Assembly (NCBI GenBank): GCA_026400735.1
Contig: JAPLOL010000044.1
Span: 2,501 to 66,500, forward strand
DNA: 64,000 bases
Origin: Alphaproteobacteria bacterium
GTDB lineage: Bacteria > Pseudomonadota > Alphaproteobacteria > Caulobacterales > Aquidulcibacteraceae
Direction: 5' to 3'
The position numbers were made by a program, and so were the translations under genes. Under the pieces are notes generated by a model, which saw nothing but the letters and a program-made list of their open reading frames with translations, searched no databases and had not been told where the DNA came from. This document shows, in pieces, positions 51,612-60,047 of this stretch (within the stretch, counting starts at the first letter, position 1; every line of letters starts with the position of its first letter).

Positions 51612-52027
51612 GGTTTATCTCCGCCGCCGCTGAATTCGTTCAGCCAAGCGGGCGAGTCATCGAGACGCATCTTTAGCGGCGGGAACCCAGTGTCGGCAAA
51701 CGTTGCGTTCAGACGCCGCGCCTTGACGTTGAGTTTTACAGCCTTCGCAGATGCAAAACGAGCGCTCACGTCCGCGCCCATGACGCGCGCGACCATCACC
51801 CGGCCATCGCTCAACCGCGCCAGCGCGGTCCGGCCGTTCTGGGCGATCACAGAACCCTCGACCCGCACACCTTCAGCGCCAGCCAAGCGCGTCAGCTCGC
51901 CGTCATCGATCCGCGCCGACATGCGAAATCCGAGCACCGCCGCCACGCCGATCATCAACAGCACGACGCCAGCCGAGCCGCCAAGCTCCACGAGTTCGGC
52001 GATGCCGAAGGGATTTTCGAATTGCAT
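51608..52027 (-). CDS. Membrane-anchored hypothetical protein
   Basis: 139 residues with one helix (17-35), then a small soluble domain (DDGELTRLAGAEGVRVEGSVIAQNGRTALARLSDGRVMVARVMG) that looks like a beta barrel. No family recognised. Coupled to the desaturase-like gene by overlap and preceded 3 bases earlier by the DUF3667 gene, so the four genes 53308-50025 look like one operon. Confidence 0.55.
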   Translation of the reverse strand: MQFENPFGIAELVELGGSAGVVLLMIGVAAVLGFRMSARIDDGELTRLAGAEGVRVEGSVIAQNGRTALARLSDGRVMVARVMGADVSARFASAKAVKLNVKARRLNATFADTGFPPLKMRLDDSPAWLNEFSGGGDKP

Positions 52028-52030
52028 CTG

Positions 52031-53308
52031 TTAACCCGCGAGACCGAGTACGATGACCAGAACCGTAAACGTGGTCGCGACGATGTACGAGAAGTTGAGC
52101 ATAAGGATCGTCCGCCACGTGGCCGACCACCAACCGAGCGCGTACGCGCCTTTCAGGTGAAACCACATGTGGACGGGAAGCGCGAGCAACAGCCATGCTG
52201 CGCTCCATCCGATGAAGGAAATCTCGCCGAGCAACACCGCGGCCGAGAAAAGAAGTGCCGCGAAGGCCAACGCATAAAGTGCGTACGCCATGTGATCATA
52301 GAGCGTGATGCCCCGCTTCCACAGGAACAACAACGCAATAAAGGGCAACGAGAGCGGCGCAAGCAGGAACGAGAATTTCGAGGCTGCATCCTGGATTTGA
52401 TAAAGCGCCAAATCCGGGTTCTGCAGCTTGCTCTTCACGCGCTGATTCAATTCCTCGTTCGCGCCACCGAAAACGACGAAGTCGTCACTTGCGCCCAGCG
52501 CACGTAACCCATCCTGCCACGTCTCGATCTGTTGATCATTCTCATTCGCCGGCGCGTCTGGGGCGGCAGGCTGAGGCGGAGCCGCCCCATCGGTTGCTGG
52601 CGGGACGACCGGCGGCGTTGCGGACGGCGTCGCTGCCGGTTCATTCGCGCCATCGACACTGATGCGAACCGGCGGATTCTCTGCCTGCGCACGAGCGCGC
52701 TCAGCCTCGCGCGCCTGGGCTTGCGTCAATTGACGTTCGAGACGGTCAACATGCGCTTGCGCGAGGCGCACCGCGTTTTCGGCAAGGCTCACCTCTAGCC
52801 CCACTGGCTCATCTGGATCGGGATGCGCGCGTGCGCTCTCAAGCTCAGCTTGCACCTGTGACAATTCCTGCCGCGCCTCGGCCAGGTCTTGCTGCGTCAC
52901 TTGCACTTCGTTGTCGCGAATGTTCTGCGGCGGGTTGATGGTCGAGAACGCGAAGAACATCAGGAAGATCGCGAACAGAAACATCGTCAGCGGCGCGAGG
53001 TAGCGTGCGCGTTTGCCGTATACGTAATTGCGCGTGAGCGTGCCTGGCCGGGCGACCAACATCGGAATAGTGCGCCAGGCTTTGGTGTCGAAGTTCCAGA
53101 GACCGTGCAGAAATTCGGTGATGACACCCGTAAGCTTTCGGTTCGGATGCGCGTGCTGACCGCAATTGCTGCAGAAGCGCCCCGCTATCTTGGTGCCGCA
53201 ATTTGGACAATCGCCCTCGCCCGGAGCGCCGCCCTCACGGCCCTCGATCGCTGCGCCTACGACGCCTGCCGTCGCCAAGGCGCCGGCTGCTTCAATTTCC
53301 CCGCTCAT
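52031..53308 (-). CDS. DUF3667-type membrane protein
   Basis: 425 residues. N-terminal zinc ribbon CPNCGTKIAGRFCSNCGQ, then NFDTKAWRTIPMLVARPGTLTRNYVYGKRARYLAPLTMFLF typical of DUF3667, several membrane helices. Between TM1 and the rest is an extended insert of about 190 residues rich in Glu/Gln/Ala then Pro (coiled coil plus linker), longer than usual for the family. Function unknown. Confidence 0.82.
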   Translation of the reverse strand: MSGEIEAAGALATAGVVGAAIEGREGGAPGEGDCPNCGTKIAGRFCSNCGQHAHPNRKLTGVITEFLHGLWNFDTKAWRTIPMLVARPGTLTRNYVYGKRARYLAPLTMFLFAIFLMFFAFSTINPPQNIRDNEVQVTQQDLAEARQELSQVQAELESARAHPDPDEPVGLEVSLAENAVRLAQAHVDRLERQLTQAQAREAERARAQAENPPVRISVDGANEPAATPSATPPVVPPATDGAAPPQPAAPDAPANENDQQIETWQDGLRALGASDDFVVFGGANEELNQRVKSKLQNPDLALYQIQDAASKFSFLLAPLSLPFIALLFLWKRGITLYDHMAYALYALAFAALLFSAAVLLGEISFIGWSAAWLLLALPVHMWFHLKGAYALGWWSATWRTILMLNFSYIVATTFTVLVIVLGLAG

Positions 53309-53340
53309 GGTTCAGAGTCTCCCGCGCGACGCGGGCCGGA

Positions 53341-53652
53341 TCAAGCCCGCGCGTCGCGGCGCGAGGGGCCTTCGGCGCCGGTTTCGCCGTCCAGGCGCTG
53401 CAGGAAGCCCAATTCGCCCCTGGCGACAGCCGCAGGCTCGCGCCGGGGCGCTGCCGCTGGAGCGCATTTCTTGGCGTCGCAGGTCAGCGCTTCCAGGCCC
53501 TCACCCTCGACGGCCAGCGCCGCCAGGCCCTCCGCCTCCTCGATCGTACGGGCCCAGACGTAAATCGGCGCGACTGCGGACTCGAAACGGCGTGGCCAAT
53601 TCTTTGCGCGGCGGTCCAGACGGGCTTCCACTACCACGCGCCAGAACGGCAT
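53341..53652 (-). CDS. Small conserved hypothetical protein
   Basis: 103 residues if ATG 53652 is used; a GTG at 53730 would add 26 and overlap the hydratase gene. MPFWRVVVEARLDRRAKNWP then APIYVWARTIEEAEGLAALA and HYPOTHETICAL-like C-terminal Arg/Glu-rich tail. I know no function. The C-terminus includes CDAKKCAP, a Cys pair. Confidence 0.5.
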   Translation of the reverse strand: MPFWRVVVEARLDRRAKNWPRRFESAVAPIYVWARTIEEAEGLAALAVEGEGLEALTCDAKKCAPAAAPRREPAAVARGELGFLQRLDGETGAEGPSRRDARA

Positions 53653-53717
53653 ATGCGCACGCGCGAGTTTTGCACGGTAGAGGTAAGCCCAAATCCGACT
53701 GAGGCCGCGCTTCAGTT

Positions 53718-54515
53718 TCAAGAATTCCACTCCGGCTTGCGCTTCTCCAGAAACGCCGCGAGCCCTTCACGTCCTTCCGATGATGCACGCCTTTTTGCAA
53801 TTCGGCGAGCCGTTTCCTTCAGCAGATGATCGTCGATCGCATGCGTCGCGACGTGCCGCACGAGCGCTTTCGAGTCCGCAACGGCGCCAGGCGCAGCGGC
53901 GAGCGCCAATTCTGACAAATGTTCCATCATCGACGTCAAACCAGCTTCGTCATCGACCGTGTATTGCGTTAGGCCAATCTTCTCGGCGTAGGCGCCGTCA
54001 AAGCCTTCGGCCGTAGCGAACAGCGCGCGCGCCATGCGCGGCCCGATCGCTTCAATAACGTAGGGTGAGATGGTGGCGGGCGTGAGGCCCAAACGGACTT
54101 CACTGAAGCGGAATTTCGCAGTCTTCACGGCAACCGCGACATCACACGCCGCAACGAGCCCACCTCCGCCGCCCATCGCGGCGCCTTGCACCAAAGCTAC
54201 GGTCAGCTGAGGCAGATCGTGCAAATGCTTCAGCATCCGCGCAAGCGAGAGCGCGTCCGCTTGATTGTCTTCCTCGTCGCGCTCGCCGCCGCGCCGCATC
54301 CAGTCGATGTCCGCGCCTGCGCAGAAAGTCTCGCCGGAGCCGCGGATGAAGACGGCGCGGACGTGATCAGCGCCTTTCAAGCTCTCGAAATGCTCACTCA
54401 AGCCCGCGATCATCAATTCGTCGAAAGCGTTGCGTTTTGCGGGCCGGTTCAGCGTTATGACGGCAATGCCTTCGCTCGAAACGTCGAGCAGAACGGGATC
54501 CGGTTCGAGGCTCAT
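53718..54515 (-). CDS. liuC: Enoyl-CoA hydratase family, methylglutaconyl-CoA hydratase-like
   Basis: 265 residues, crotonase fold. SGETFCAGADIDWMRRGGERDEEDNQADALSLARML and GAAMGGGGGLVAACDVAV and SEVRLGLTPATISPYVIEAIGPRMARALFATAEGFDG match LiuC/AUH-type 3-methylglutaconyl-CoA hydratases rather than general enoyl-CoA hydratases. It makes HMG-CoA, the substrate of the lyase at 12721. Overlaps the TIR gene stop by 4 bases (ATGA). Confidence 0.8.
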   Translation of the reverse strand: MSLEPDPVLLDVSSEGIAVITLNRPAKRNAFDELMIAGLSEHFESLKGADHVRAVFIRGSGETFCAGADIDWMRRGGERDEEDNQADALSLARMLKHLHDLPQLTVALVQGAAMGGGGGLVAACDVAVAVKTAKFRFSEVRLGLTPATISPYVIEAIGPRMARALFATAEGFDGAYAEKIGLTQYTVDDEAGLTSMMEHLSELALAAAPGAVADSKALVRHVATHAIDDHLLKETARRIAKRRASSEGREGLAAFLEKRKPEWNS

Positions 54516-55693
54516 GCGGCGGCTCCCAGAATTCGCACGAGCGCCTCAGAACGCTCGTCTTCCGGCGTGTCATAGAGGTTCAGCGATTGAACGCCCGCGA
54601 AAAAGTACTCGAAATCCTCCGGCGGATCGGCCTGTTCGATGAACACCGGCACGAGCTTCTTTTTGTAGCGATCCGCCAAATAGATCTCGCGCTTCACATG
54701 ATCGCTCTCGAAGGCGGCCTTCGAACACATGACGACAACACCGCCCGCTGCTTTGATCGCGCGCACGATCTCGCCCGCCCAGCCATCGCCGGCGCTGATG
54801 CCTTGCTGGTCTAACCAGAACTTGCGTCCCGCGCGCTTGGCGGCCTCCACCAACGGCAGCACCGTCATGTCATTGGCGCGCGCGTAGGAGACGAACACCG
54901 CGTCCGAAGACGGCGTAGCGCCCCGCGGACGCCGAGCGCGCGGACGCGGTACATTGCGCGGCAGCACTTCTGCCTCGGGCTTCTTGCTGAACAGCCCAAA
55001 CACGATGAGCCCAATCACACCGACGAACACTGCAATCGACAGCGTGAACAGCCATGGCGTGATGCCATTCGGCAGCCCATAGCGCGTGCCGAAGCCATTG
55101 ATGCCCGAAATGAGTTCAGGCCATCCGCCCGGTGTCGGCCCAATACGATTGGCCAGCCAGATCGAGACTGTTGCCGAGATTGCAAGCAGACCGGGCAGCA
55201 GCAGGATCGGGAAGAGCAACGCGCCGAGGCCGATGCCTCCCGCCTTCGCTGGCCTCTGCGCAGGCGGCGCTGGCGATTGAGGCGCGTCGCCACCTTCGTC
55301 GTGATCTCCGGCCTCGGGCTCGGGCGGCGCGCGCACGATCTTGGTGACCGCATCAGCGACTTCATTCCACTTGAACTCGCGCGCGGCTTCGAACGTCGCG
55401 TCGATCGTGGGTAGATCACGCAAGCCCACCGGCGCGATGCCATGGTCCAACTTCAGAACAACAAGGCGCCCCTGCGCCCACGCGTCGAGCGCGCGTTGCT
55501 CAAGCCGCAAGCGCGCAGTAGCGAATGTCAGAGCCTGCGAGACGAGCAACACAAAGGCGTCGCCATTACCCACCGGCTTCAGCGCCGTCTGGCCATCATC
55601 GAGTTCGCAAAACTGACCGCGTCGTTCGATAACCTTTTCAATCGCCTCGGCGGTATTGCGGTCAGCGGGGGCGTGGGCGAGGAATACGGTCAT
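54512..55693 (-). CDS. Membrane protein with two TIR-type domains
   Basis: 393 residues from ATG 55693 (a TTG at 55729 is possible). N-terminal TIR-like domain (FLAHAPADRNTAEAI, VSQALTFATARLRLEQRAL), a Pro/Glu-rich linker, two membrane helices (GLGALLFPILLLPGLLAIS and WLFTLSIAVFVGVIGLIVFG), and a C-terminal TIR domain (VFVSYARAND, WLDQQGISAGDGWAGEI, CSKAAFESDHVKREI). The Glu in SDHVKREI sits at the NADase glutamate position. Either a signalling or a defence protein. Cotranslated with LiuC-like, which is odd. Confidence 0.78.
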   Translation of the reverse strand: MTVFLAHAPADRNTAEAIEKVIERRGQFCELDDGQTALKPVGNGDAFVLLVSQALTFATARLRLEQRALDAWAQGRLVVLKLDHGIAPVGLRDLPTIDATFEAAREFKWNEVADAVTKIVRAPPEPEAGDHDEGGDAPQSPAPPAQRPAKAGGIGLGALLFPILLLPGLLAISATVSIWLANRIGPTPGGWPELISGINGFGTRYGLPNGITPWLFTLSIAVFVGVIGLIVFGLFSKKPEAEVLPRNVPRPRARRPRGATPSSDAVFVSYARANDMTVLPLVEAAKRAGRKFWLDQQGISAGDGWAGEIVRAIKAAGGVVVMCSKAAFESDHVKREIYLADRYKKKLVPVFIEQADPPEDFEYFFAGVQSLNLYDTPEDERSEALVRILGAAA

Positions 55694-55803
55694 GGGATGG
55701 GTCTTACGGCCCTGCCCCCCGGCCCGCAAACCGGCTACGGCGCCTAACCCACACTTGTTCTCATTGCGCCTTAATAATCGGCCCCTATCCTTGGCCGATC
55801 ACC

Positions 55804-57600
55804 ATGAAACCCAGTCTTTCCGAAGCAACCGCACTTGAAGGCATCTCGCCCGACGTCCTCGGCGCGCTTGATGCCGTGGCCGAGTGGTTCTCGGTGCCAG
55901 CAGGCTGGCCGCTCCTTGCTGCGGGCGAGCCGCCGGATGGGGTCTACTTCCTCGTGTCCGGATCATTGGCGGCGTTCAAGCCGAGCAGCCGCGGCGGACA
56001 CGATCTGCTCGGCTACATACGCCCGGGCGAACCTGTCGGCGAAATGGCGATGATCGCGCGTGAGCCGCACTCATCGAGCGTGTTCGCAATGCGCGACAGC
56101 GAGTTGCTAAAGCTTCCGCCCGCCGCCTTCGATCTTCTCGTGCATACGCACCCAGCCATGATGGAGCACATCGCGCGCATAATGCTGACGCGCGCGCGCT
56201 CCAACAGTAAGTCCAGTCCGCGCGCCGATCCCAAAGTTTACGCGATGATCTCGACATCGCCGACGATCGACATTGAGCTGCGCGCACGGACGCTGCAAGG
56301 CGCCCTGAAGCGGCTCGGCGCGCGCGCTGTCGTAATCACTGAAGCTGACGTCCTGGCAATTTCGAGCGAAGGCATGAACAGCGCTTGGTTCGACGCGCTC
56401 GAGCAGAAAAACGACGCTGTCTTCCTCGTATCGCCGATTGCTGACACCCGCTGGTTCCGCACCTGCATTCGCCAAGCCGACCGCATTTGGTTCTTCGCGC
56501 GCGCCGACGCGGTGCCATCGACGCCACTGCTGCCGCCAGAAGAGCCCTCGCCCGCACGCCAATTCCGGCTTGTGGATGTCATCCTCTTGCACCACGGCAT
56601 GGATCGCAAAGCCGTCACCACAAACCAGTGGCGCGTGGCCTGCGATGCGTCGCGGCTGTTTCACTGGCGCGGCTTGGAAGACGACGACGCGGCGCGCTTG
56701 GCGCGCGTCATTGCACGCCGTTCGATCGGCCTCGTCCTCTCCGGCGGAGGCGCGCGCGCCTACGCTCATATCGGCGTCGTGCGCGCATTGCGCGAAGCTG
56801 GACTGCCGTTCGACGTGATCGGCGGCACCTCAATGGGTGCGGTCGTCGCTGCTTGCGTTGCGATGGGTTGGGACACTGAGGAAATCGAGCGACGGATCAC
56901 AAAGGCGTTCGTCGAGACCAATCCGCTCGGTGACTACGTCATCCCCGTTGTTGGGTTCTCGCGTGGAAAGCGCGTGGACGACCGACTTGAGGAGAATTTC
57001 GGAGAGACGTTGATCGAGGACTTGGAAGTGCCGTTCTTCGCGGTCTCGACTGACTTGGTCTCCGGTACGGCGCGCATCCATCGCGGCGGATCATTGCGGC
57101 GCGCGCTTCGCGGCTCGATCGCTCTGCCCGGCATCTTGCCGCCTGTCGTCGACGGCGAGCACGGTTTGTTGGTCGACGGCGCAGTTTTGAAAAACTTCCC
57201 AGTCGATGTTATGCGCGACTTGCATCGCGGACCGATCATCGGCGTCGACGTCGCGCGCCGTGACGGTATCGACATCGAAGACTTCCGTTCGCCGCCGGGC
57301 TTCCTCGGTTGGATTGCGGCGCATGGCTGGCAATCGCCTCCGCCGATCGCGTCGCTATTGATGCGCGCCGCGACGCTGACAATCGATCCATGGGAAGGCC
57401 GTTCCGGCGCCGACTTGTTGATCGCGCCAGAGATGCCCGACATAGACATGCGCGACTGGAAGCGTTTCGATGACGCTGTGACGGCAGGATACGAGGCCGC
57501 GGTTGCTGCGTTGCAGCGGCCCCACGGCTTGTTCCAACAACCCGAGACCGACGCGATCGGTTCGCTTGCGGGTTGGTCGTCGCTGGAAACGGCTGAATAG
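55804..57600 (+). CDS. Patatin-like phospholipase with N-terminal cNMP domain
   Basis: 598 residues. N-terminal cNMP-binding-like fold (about 20-130), a middle segment, then a patatin domain (about 300-520): GGGARAYAHIGV (oxyanion), GTSMG (Ser of the Ser-Asp dyad) and DGAVLKN (Asp). NTE/YchK family; hydrolyses lysophospholipids at the membrane. In the cNMP cassette, GEMAMIAREPHSSS, the Arg that binds the phosphate in CRP is His, so nucleotide binding is doubtful. Confidence 0.88.
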   Translation: MKPSLSEATALEGISPDVLGALDAVAEWFSVPAGWPLLAAGEPPDGVYFLVSGSLAAFKPSSRGGHDLLGYIRPGEPVGEMAMIAREPHSSSVFAMRDSELLKLPPAAFDLLVHTHPAMMEHIARIMLTRARSNSKSSPRADPKVYAMISTSPTIDIELRARTLQGALKRLGARAVVITEADVLAISSEGMNSAWFDALEQKNDAVFLVSPIADTRWFRTCIRQADRIWFFARADAVPSTPLLPPEEPSPARQFRLVDVILLHHGMDRKAVTTNQWRVACDASRLFHWRGLEDDDAARLARVIARRSIGLVLSGGGARAYAHIGVVRALREAGLPFDVIGGTSMGAVVAACVAMGWDTEEIERRITKAFVETNPLGDYVIPVVGFSRGKRVDDRLEENFGETLIEDLEVPFFAVSTDLVSGTARIHRGGSLRRALRGSIALPGILPPVVDGEHGLLVDGAVLKNFPVDVMRDLHRGPIIGVDVARRDGIDIEDFRSPPGFLGWIAAHGWQSPPPIASLLMRAATLTIDPWEGRSGADLLIAPEMPDIDMRDWKRFDDAVTAGYEAAVAALQRPHGLFQQPETDAIGSLAGWSSLETAE

Positions 57601-57655
57601 GCTGGCGCCGCCGCTTTCGTTTTGTATGGTTCGCCGAATTTCCTGGGGGCGCTCC

Positions 57656-58225
57656 ATGCGTTTTGTTCTGATTGCGGCAGCGCTCGCGCTGAGTGGGTGC
57701 ACGTTCTCCACCAACACCGCAGGAACACAGAATGCATCGGGCTGCGAGCGGACGGCGACACACAACGTGACTTGGTCGACAGACGGCGCGGACGACACGA
57801 TCACCACGCGCTCTGATGGACCAACTTGCGCACAAGCCGTCGTCACGTTTGTGGCGCGCAACTCCGCCGGTGATCCGCTCTGGGTGTTTGCGTCGACCTA
57901 TTACGACATGACCTCTGGCGGCATTCCGCCTGAAGGCGCGCCCGCAATCACTGACGAGCAGATGGATACGTTCCTAGCGGGATGGGCTAACGTGACGTTG
58001 CAGCGCTCCGGCGAATTGCCCGCATGGCGCGAAGGCTTCGACTCGTTGAGCGCAAGCGCACAGACGTTTTCCTACGACACGCCGTTTGACCGCGAAACGT
58101 ACGAAGCGATGCGAGCACGCAATCTGCAGATGATCTGCTATGCCGCAGCCGTCGAGGCGACCCAGTGTCTGATCATTGATCCATCTTCGCACGCGCCGAT
58201 TATGATCGTGGCGTACGGTCCGTGA
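57656..58225 (+). CDS. Lipoprotein, first of three tandem paralogs
   Basis: 189 residues from ATG 57656, with GGGGGC upstream. Lipobox ALSGC (Cys15). The mature part: TITTRSDGPTCAQAVVTF, DPLWVFASTYYD, LPAWREGFDSL and YEAMRARNLQMICYAAAVEATQCLI. The same elements recur in the next two genes. Unknown function; probably periplasmic. Frame upstream of 57656 is antisense to the patatin gene end. Confidence 0.65.
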   Translation: MRFVLIAAALALSGCTFSTNTAGTQNASGCERTATHNVTWSTDGADDTITTRSDGPTCAQAVVTFVARNSAGDPLWVFASTYYDMTSGGIPPEGAPAITDEQMDTFLAGWANVTLQRSGELPAWREGFDSLSASAQTFSYDTPFDRETYEAMRARNLQMICYAAAVEATQCLIIDPSSHAPIMIVAYGP

Positions 58226-58740
58226 TGCGGCTCCTGCTTCTCGGCGCGCTTTTGATCGCGACGTCTTGCACATCGCAAGCCGCACGCTGCGACTTCTCGC
58301 ACACGCGCGAGGTGTCATTCACTGGCGGCAGCGCGTCGGATCGCATCACCGTGCGGACGTTCGGCGTCTCCTGCGACAAGGCCATCGGCGTCTACGAGAT
58401 CATCGACGGCGAAGGGCATCCCATTTGGGCCTGGGCGACACCGCTGCCGCGCGCGTTTGGCGATGCGTTCAAAGCCGAGGAACCCGAACACGTGGAGACG
58501 TTCCTGGAAGAGTGGTCACAGCCTGTAATTATTTCGACGCAGGAGGCGCCGGAATGGGCTCTGCTGGCGCCAGGCCAAACAACTCTGGACGAACTCACAT
58601 ATACCGACATCCGCGCGCGCGACCTGCCGATGTTATGCCACTTTTCGGGAACAGCACGGCAGACGTGCGTGTTTTGGGAGCCTGTCGCCGGCGGCGCAGG
58701 ACATCTGTTTGATCGTGACGTCGAGGAGACGGTGGAATGA
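58225..58740 (+). CDS. Lipoprotein, second tandem paralog
   Basis: 171 residues from ATG 58225 overlapping the previous stop (TGATG); GTG 58222 is possible. Lipobox IATSC. Shared pattern with its neighbours: RITVRTFGVSCDKAIGVYEIIDGEGHPIWAWATPLP, PEWALLAPG and YTDIRARDLPMLCHFSGTARQTCVFW. The next gene starts in an ATGA overlap. Unknown function. Confidence 0.65.
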   Translation: MRLLLLGALLIATSCTSQAARCDFSHTREVSFTGGSASDRITVRTFGVSCDKAIGVYEIIDGEGHPIWAWATPLPRAFGDAFKAEEPEHVETFLEEWSQPVIISTQEAPEWALLAPGQTTLDELTYTDIRARDLPMLCHFSGTARQTCVFWEPVAGGAGHLFDRDVEETVE

Positions 58741-59318
58741 TGCGAGTGGGCGTGAGTTTGTTAGCGTTGGGTTTGGTGGCATGCACGCCCCCCGCACCGG
58801 AGGCGCCCGCAACGACGACGACCGCCGAGATTCCGGCAGCGAGTACGTCCGGTCGTTTGGGATGCGATGCAAACTCCTCACGCGATTGGTCTGCCGTTGG
58901 CAGCCAGTATTACATCGTTGAGGCCGAGGCGCATGGCGCGACCTGCGGTGAAGCCACGGCGACGATCCGCATCAAGTCGACCGAAGGCGCAGTGCTGTTC
59001 ACGCACGATTACCCAACCCGCGACGTGTCGCTCGCGTTCAATCCGAACAGCGATCAAACCGGGCTCCGTGAAGAGATCGAATCGTGGACGCAGAACGTTT
59101 CCGAGACCGGCGCGGCGAACGAACTCCCGGCCTGGCCCGCGGGCGCAGCCGCCCCTCCAGGGTTTACACCTGCCGTCGCGCGCAACGTCTATGAACAAGC
59201 GCGCGGCAATCAGAGCGCCCTCTTCTGCTATCCTGACGGTGGCGAAAGCAACGCGTGCGTCGCAGTTGCGGGCACGAGAGCGACGCTCCTAGGCTCGAAA
59301 ACGCCAGAGCGCGGCTAG
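58737..59318 (+). CDS. Lipoprotein, third tandem paralog
   Basis: 193 residues. Lipobox GLVAC then a Thr/Pro linker. Pattern of the family: EAEAHGATCGEATATIRIKSTEGAVLFTHDYPT, LPAWPAGAAAP and NVYEQARGNQSALFCYPDGGESNACVAVAG. More diverged than the other two. The three genes form one co-translated unit. Ends 4 bases into the convergent LprI-like gene. Confidence 0.65.
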   Translation: MMRVGVSLLALGLVACTPPAPEAPATTTTAEIPAASTSGRLGCDANSSRDWSAVGSQYYIVEAEAHGATCGEATATIRIKSTEGAVLFTHDYPTRDVSLAFNPNSDQTGLREEIESWTQNVSETGAANELPAWPAGAAAPPGFTPAVARNVYEQARGNQSALFCYPDGGESNACVAVAGTRATLLGSKTPERG

Positions 59319-59773
59319 TTCGCGATCAGGCCGATTGCGCGGGAGGACGTAAGCTCAAGGTCGCAGGTAACGCGATCGTATTGCTCGCCTGACCCGCCAC
59401 CGAACTCGTACGCGCGATACGAGCACTCCGCTTCGCGCCAATCTGTCCATGCGTTGTTCGCCGCGGCGAGTAACGCGCCGTCGGCGGGATCGGCGGCGGT
59501 GATGCGCTCCGTCGCTGCTTCGATGATTGCGTTCCAGGCCAACGACTCCGATGAGCGGCAGAGTACGTCTGTCATCGAATTGGAACCGCCCTCCGCCTCA
59601 ATGCACACGCGCGTCATGACGCCAACGCATTGCTGCAGCGCTACACGGTCACCGCTCGCCTGAGCGATACACGCGTCAAGGATGCGCGCATCAGATTGCA
59701 GCACATCGGCGCGCGCCGGCAGCGTGACGCAAGCGGTGACCAACAACGCAAGTGCGAAAAACAATTGCCGCAA
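59315..59773 (-). CDS. LprI-like (lysozyme-inhibitor-type, DUF1311) protein
   Basis: 152 residues with signal peptide (VTACVTLPARA-DV). The domain has the Cys pattern of DUF1311: LDACIAQASGDRVALQQCVG, SLAWNAIIEAATE, NNAWTDWREAECSYRAYEF and CDLELTSSRAIGLI. Mycobacterial LprI inhibits lysozyme; here the role is not shown. Upstream region 59774 onward contains the plus-strand unit described below. Confidence 0.78.
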   Translation of the reverse strand: MRQLFFALALLVTACVTLPARADVLQSDARILDACIAQASGDRVALQQCVGVMTRVCIEAEGGSNSMTDVLCRSSESLAWNAIIEAATERITAADPADGALLAAANNAWTDWREAECSYRAYEFGGGSGEQYDRVTCDLELTSSRAIGLIAN

Positions 59774-59838
59774 TTTCGCCTCCTGTCGTCAGCGTGCCAC
59801 GCGAGTTCGCCTGACGCATCAGGTATTAGCCATGGCGC

Positions 59839-59866
59839 TTGCGAGACGTCGCGAAGCACTTATCTT
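59839..59866 (+). promoter_or_regulatory. Possible promoter TTGCGA-N16-TATCTT
   Basis: A sigma70-like -35/-10 pair with 16-base spacer would start transcription near 59873. It reads into the small ORF at 59916 and ends at the strong terminator at 60015. Read by eye only. Confidence 0.35.
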
Positions 59867-59915
59867 GGTAGTCCTCCAGCGACTTCCGCTGGTTTTGCAA
59901 GAAAGGAGGTGATCC

Positions 59916-59984
59916 ATGTCTCATTGTCACTCTGTAGGGGCACTGTCGCAGGCTTGGACCACCTCGGGTGGGACCAGCGCTTAA
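59916..59984 (+). CDS. 22-codon ORF with 17-nt complement of the 16S tail
   Basis: ATG at 59916 follows AGAAAGGAGGTGATCCA (59900-59916), a perfect 17-base complement of the 3' end of bacterial 16S rRNA. The peptide would be MSHCHSVGALSQAW plus TTSGGTSA. No homology is known to me. Upstream is a hairpin CCAGCG-acttc-CGCTGG followed by TTTT (59876-59896), and CCTCC (59873-59877) could pair with the GGAGG of the site, so an on/off fold is conceivable. A strong terminator lies 31 bases after the stop. It may be a leader peptide, an sRNA that binds the ribosome, or both. Confidence 0.45.
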   Translation: MSHCHSVGALSQAWTTSGGTSA

Positions 59985-60014
59985 GCTTTGCCCCGCACGG
60001 GACAGACAATGGAA

Positions 60015-60046
60015 GGGCCGCATCGGGATCCGATGCGGCCCTTTTT
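60015..60046. terminator. Strong terminator
   Basis: GGGCCGCATCGG with CCGATGCGGCCC, then TTTTT on the plus strand; on the minus strand the AAAAA/CTTCC side is used by the DUF3008 gene. Confidence 0.9.
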
Positions 60047-60047
60047 G

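Noticed and set aside
59900-59916. Remnant of an rRNA gene in antisense
   Set aside because: The match stops after 17 bases and flanking sequence has no further 16S similarity, so it is a real complement, not a broken rRNA gene.
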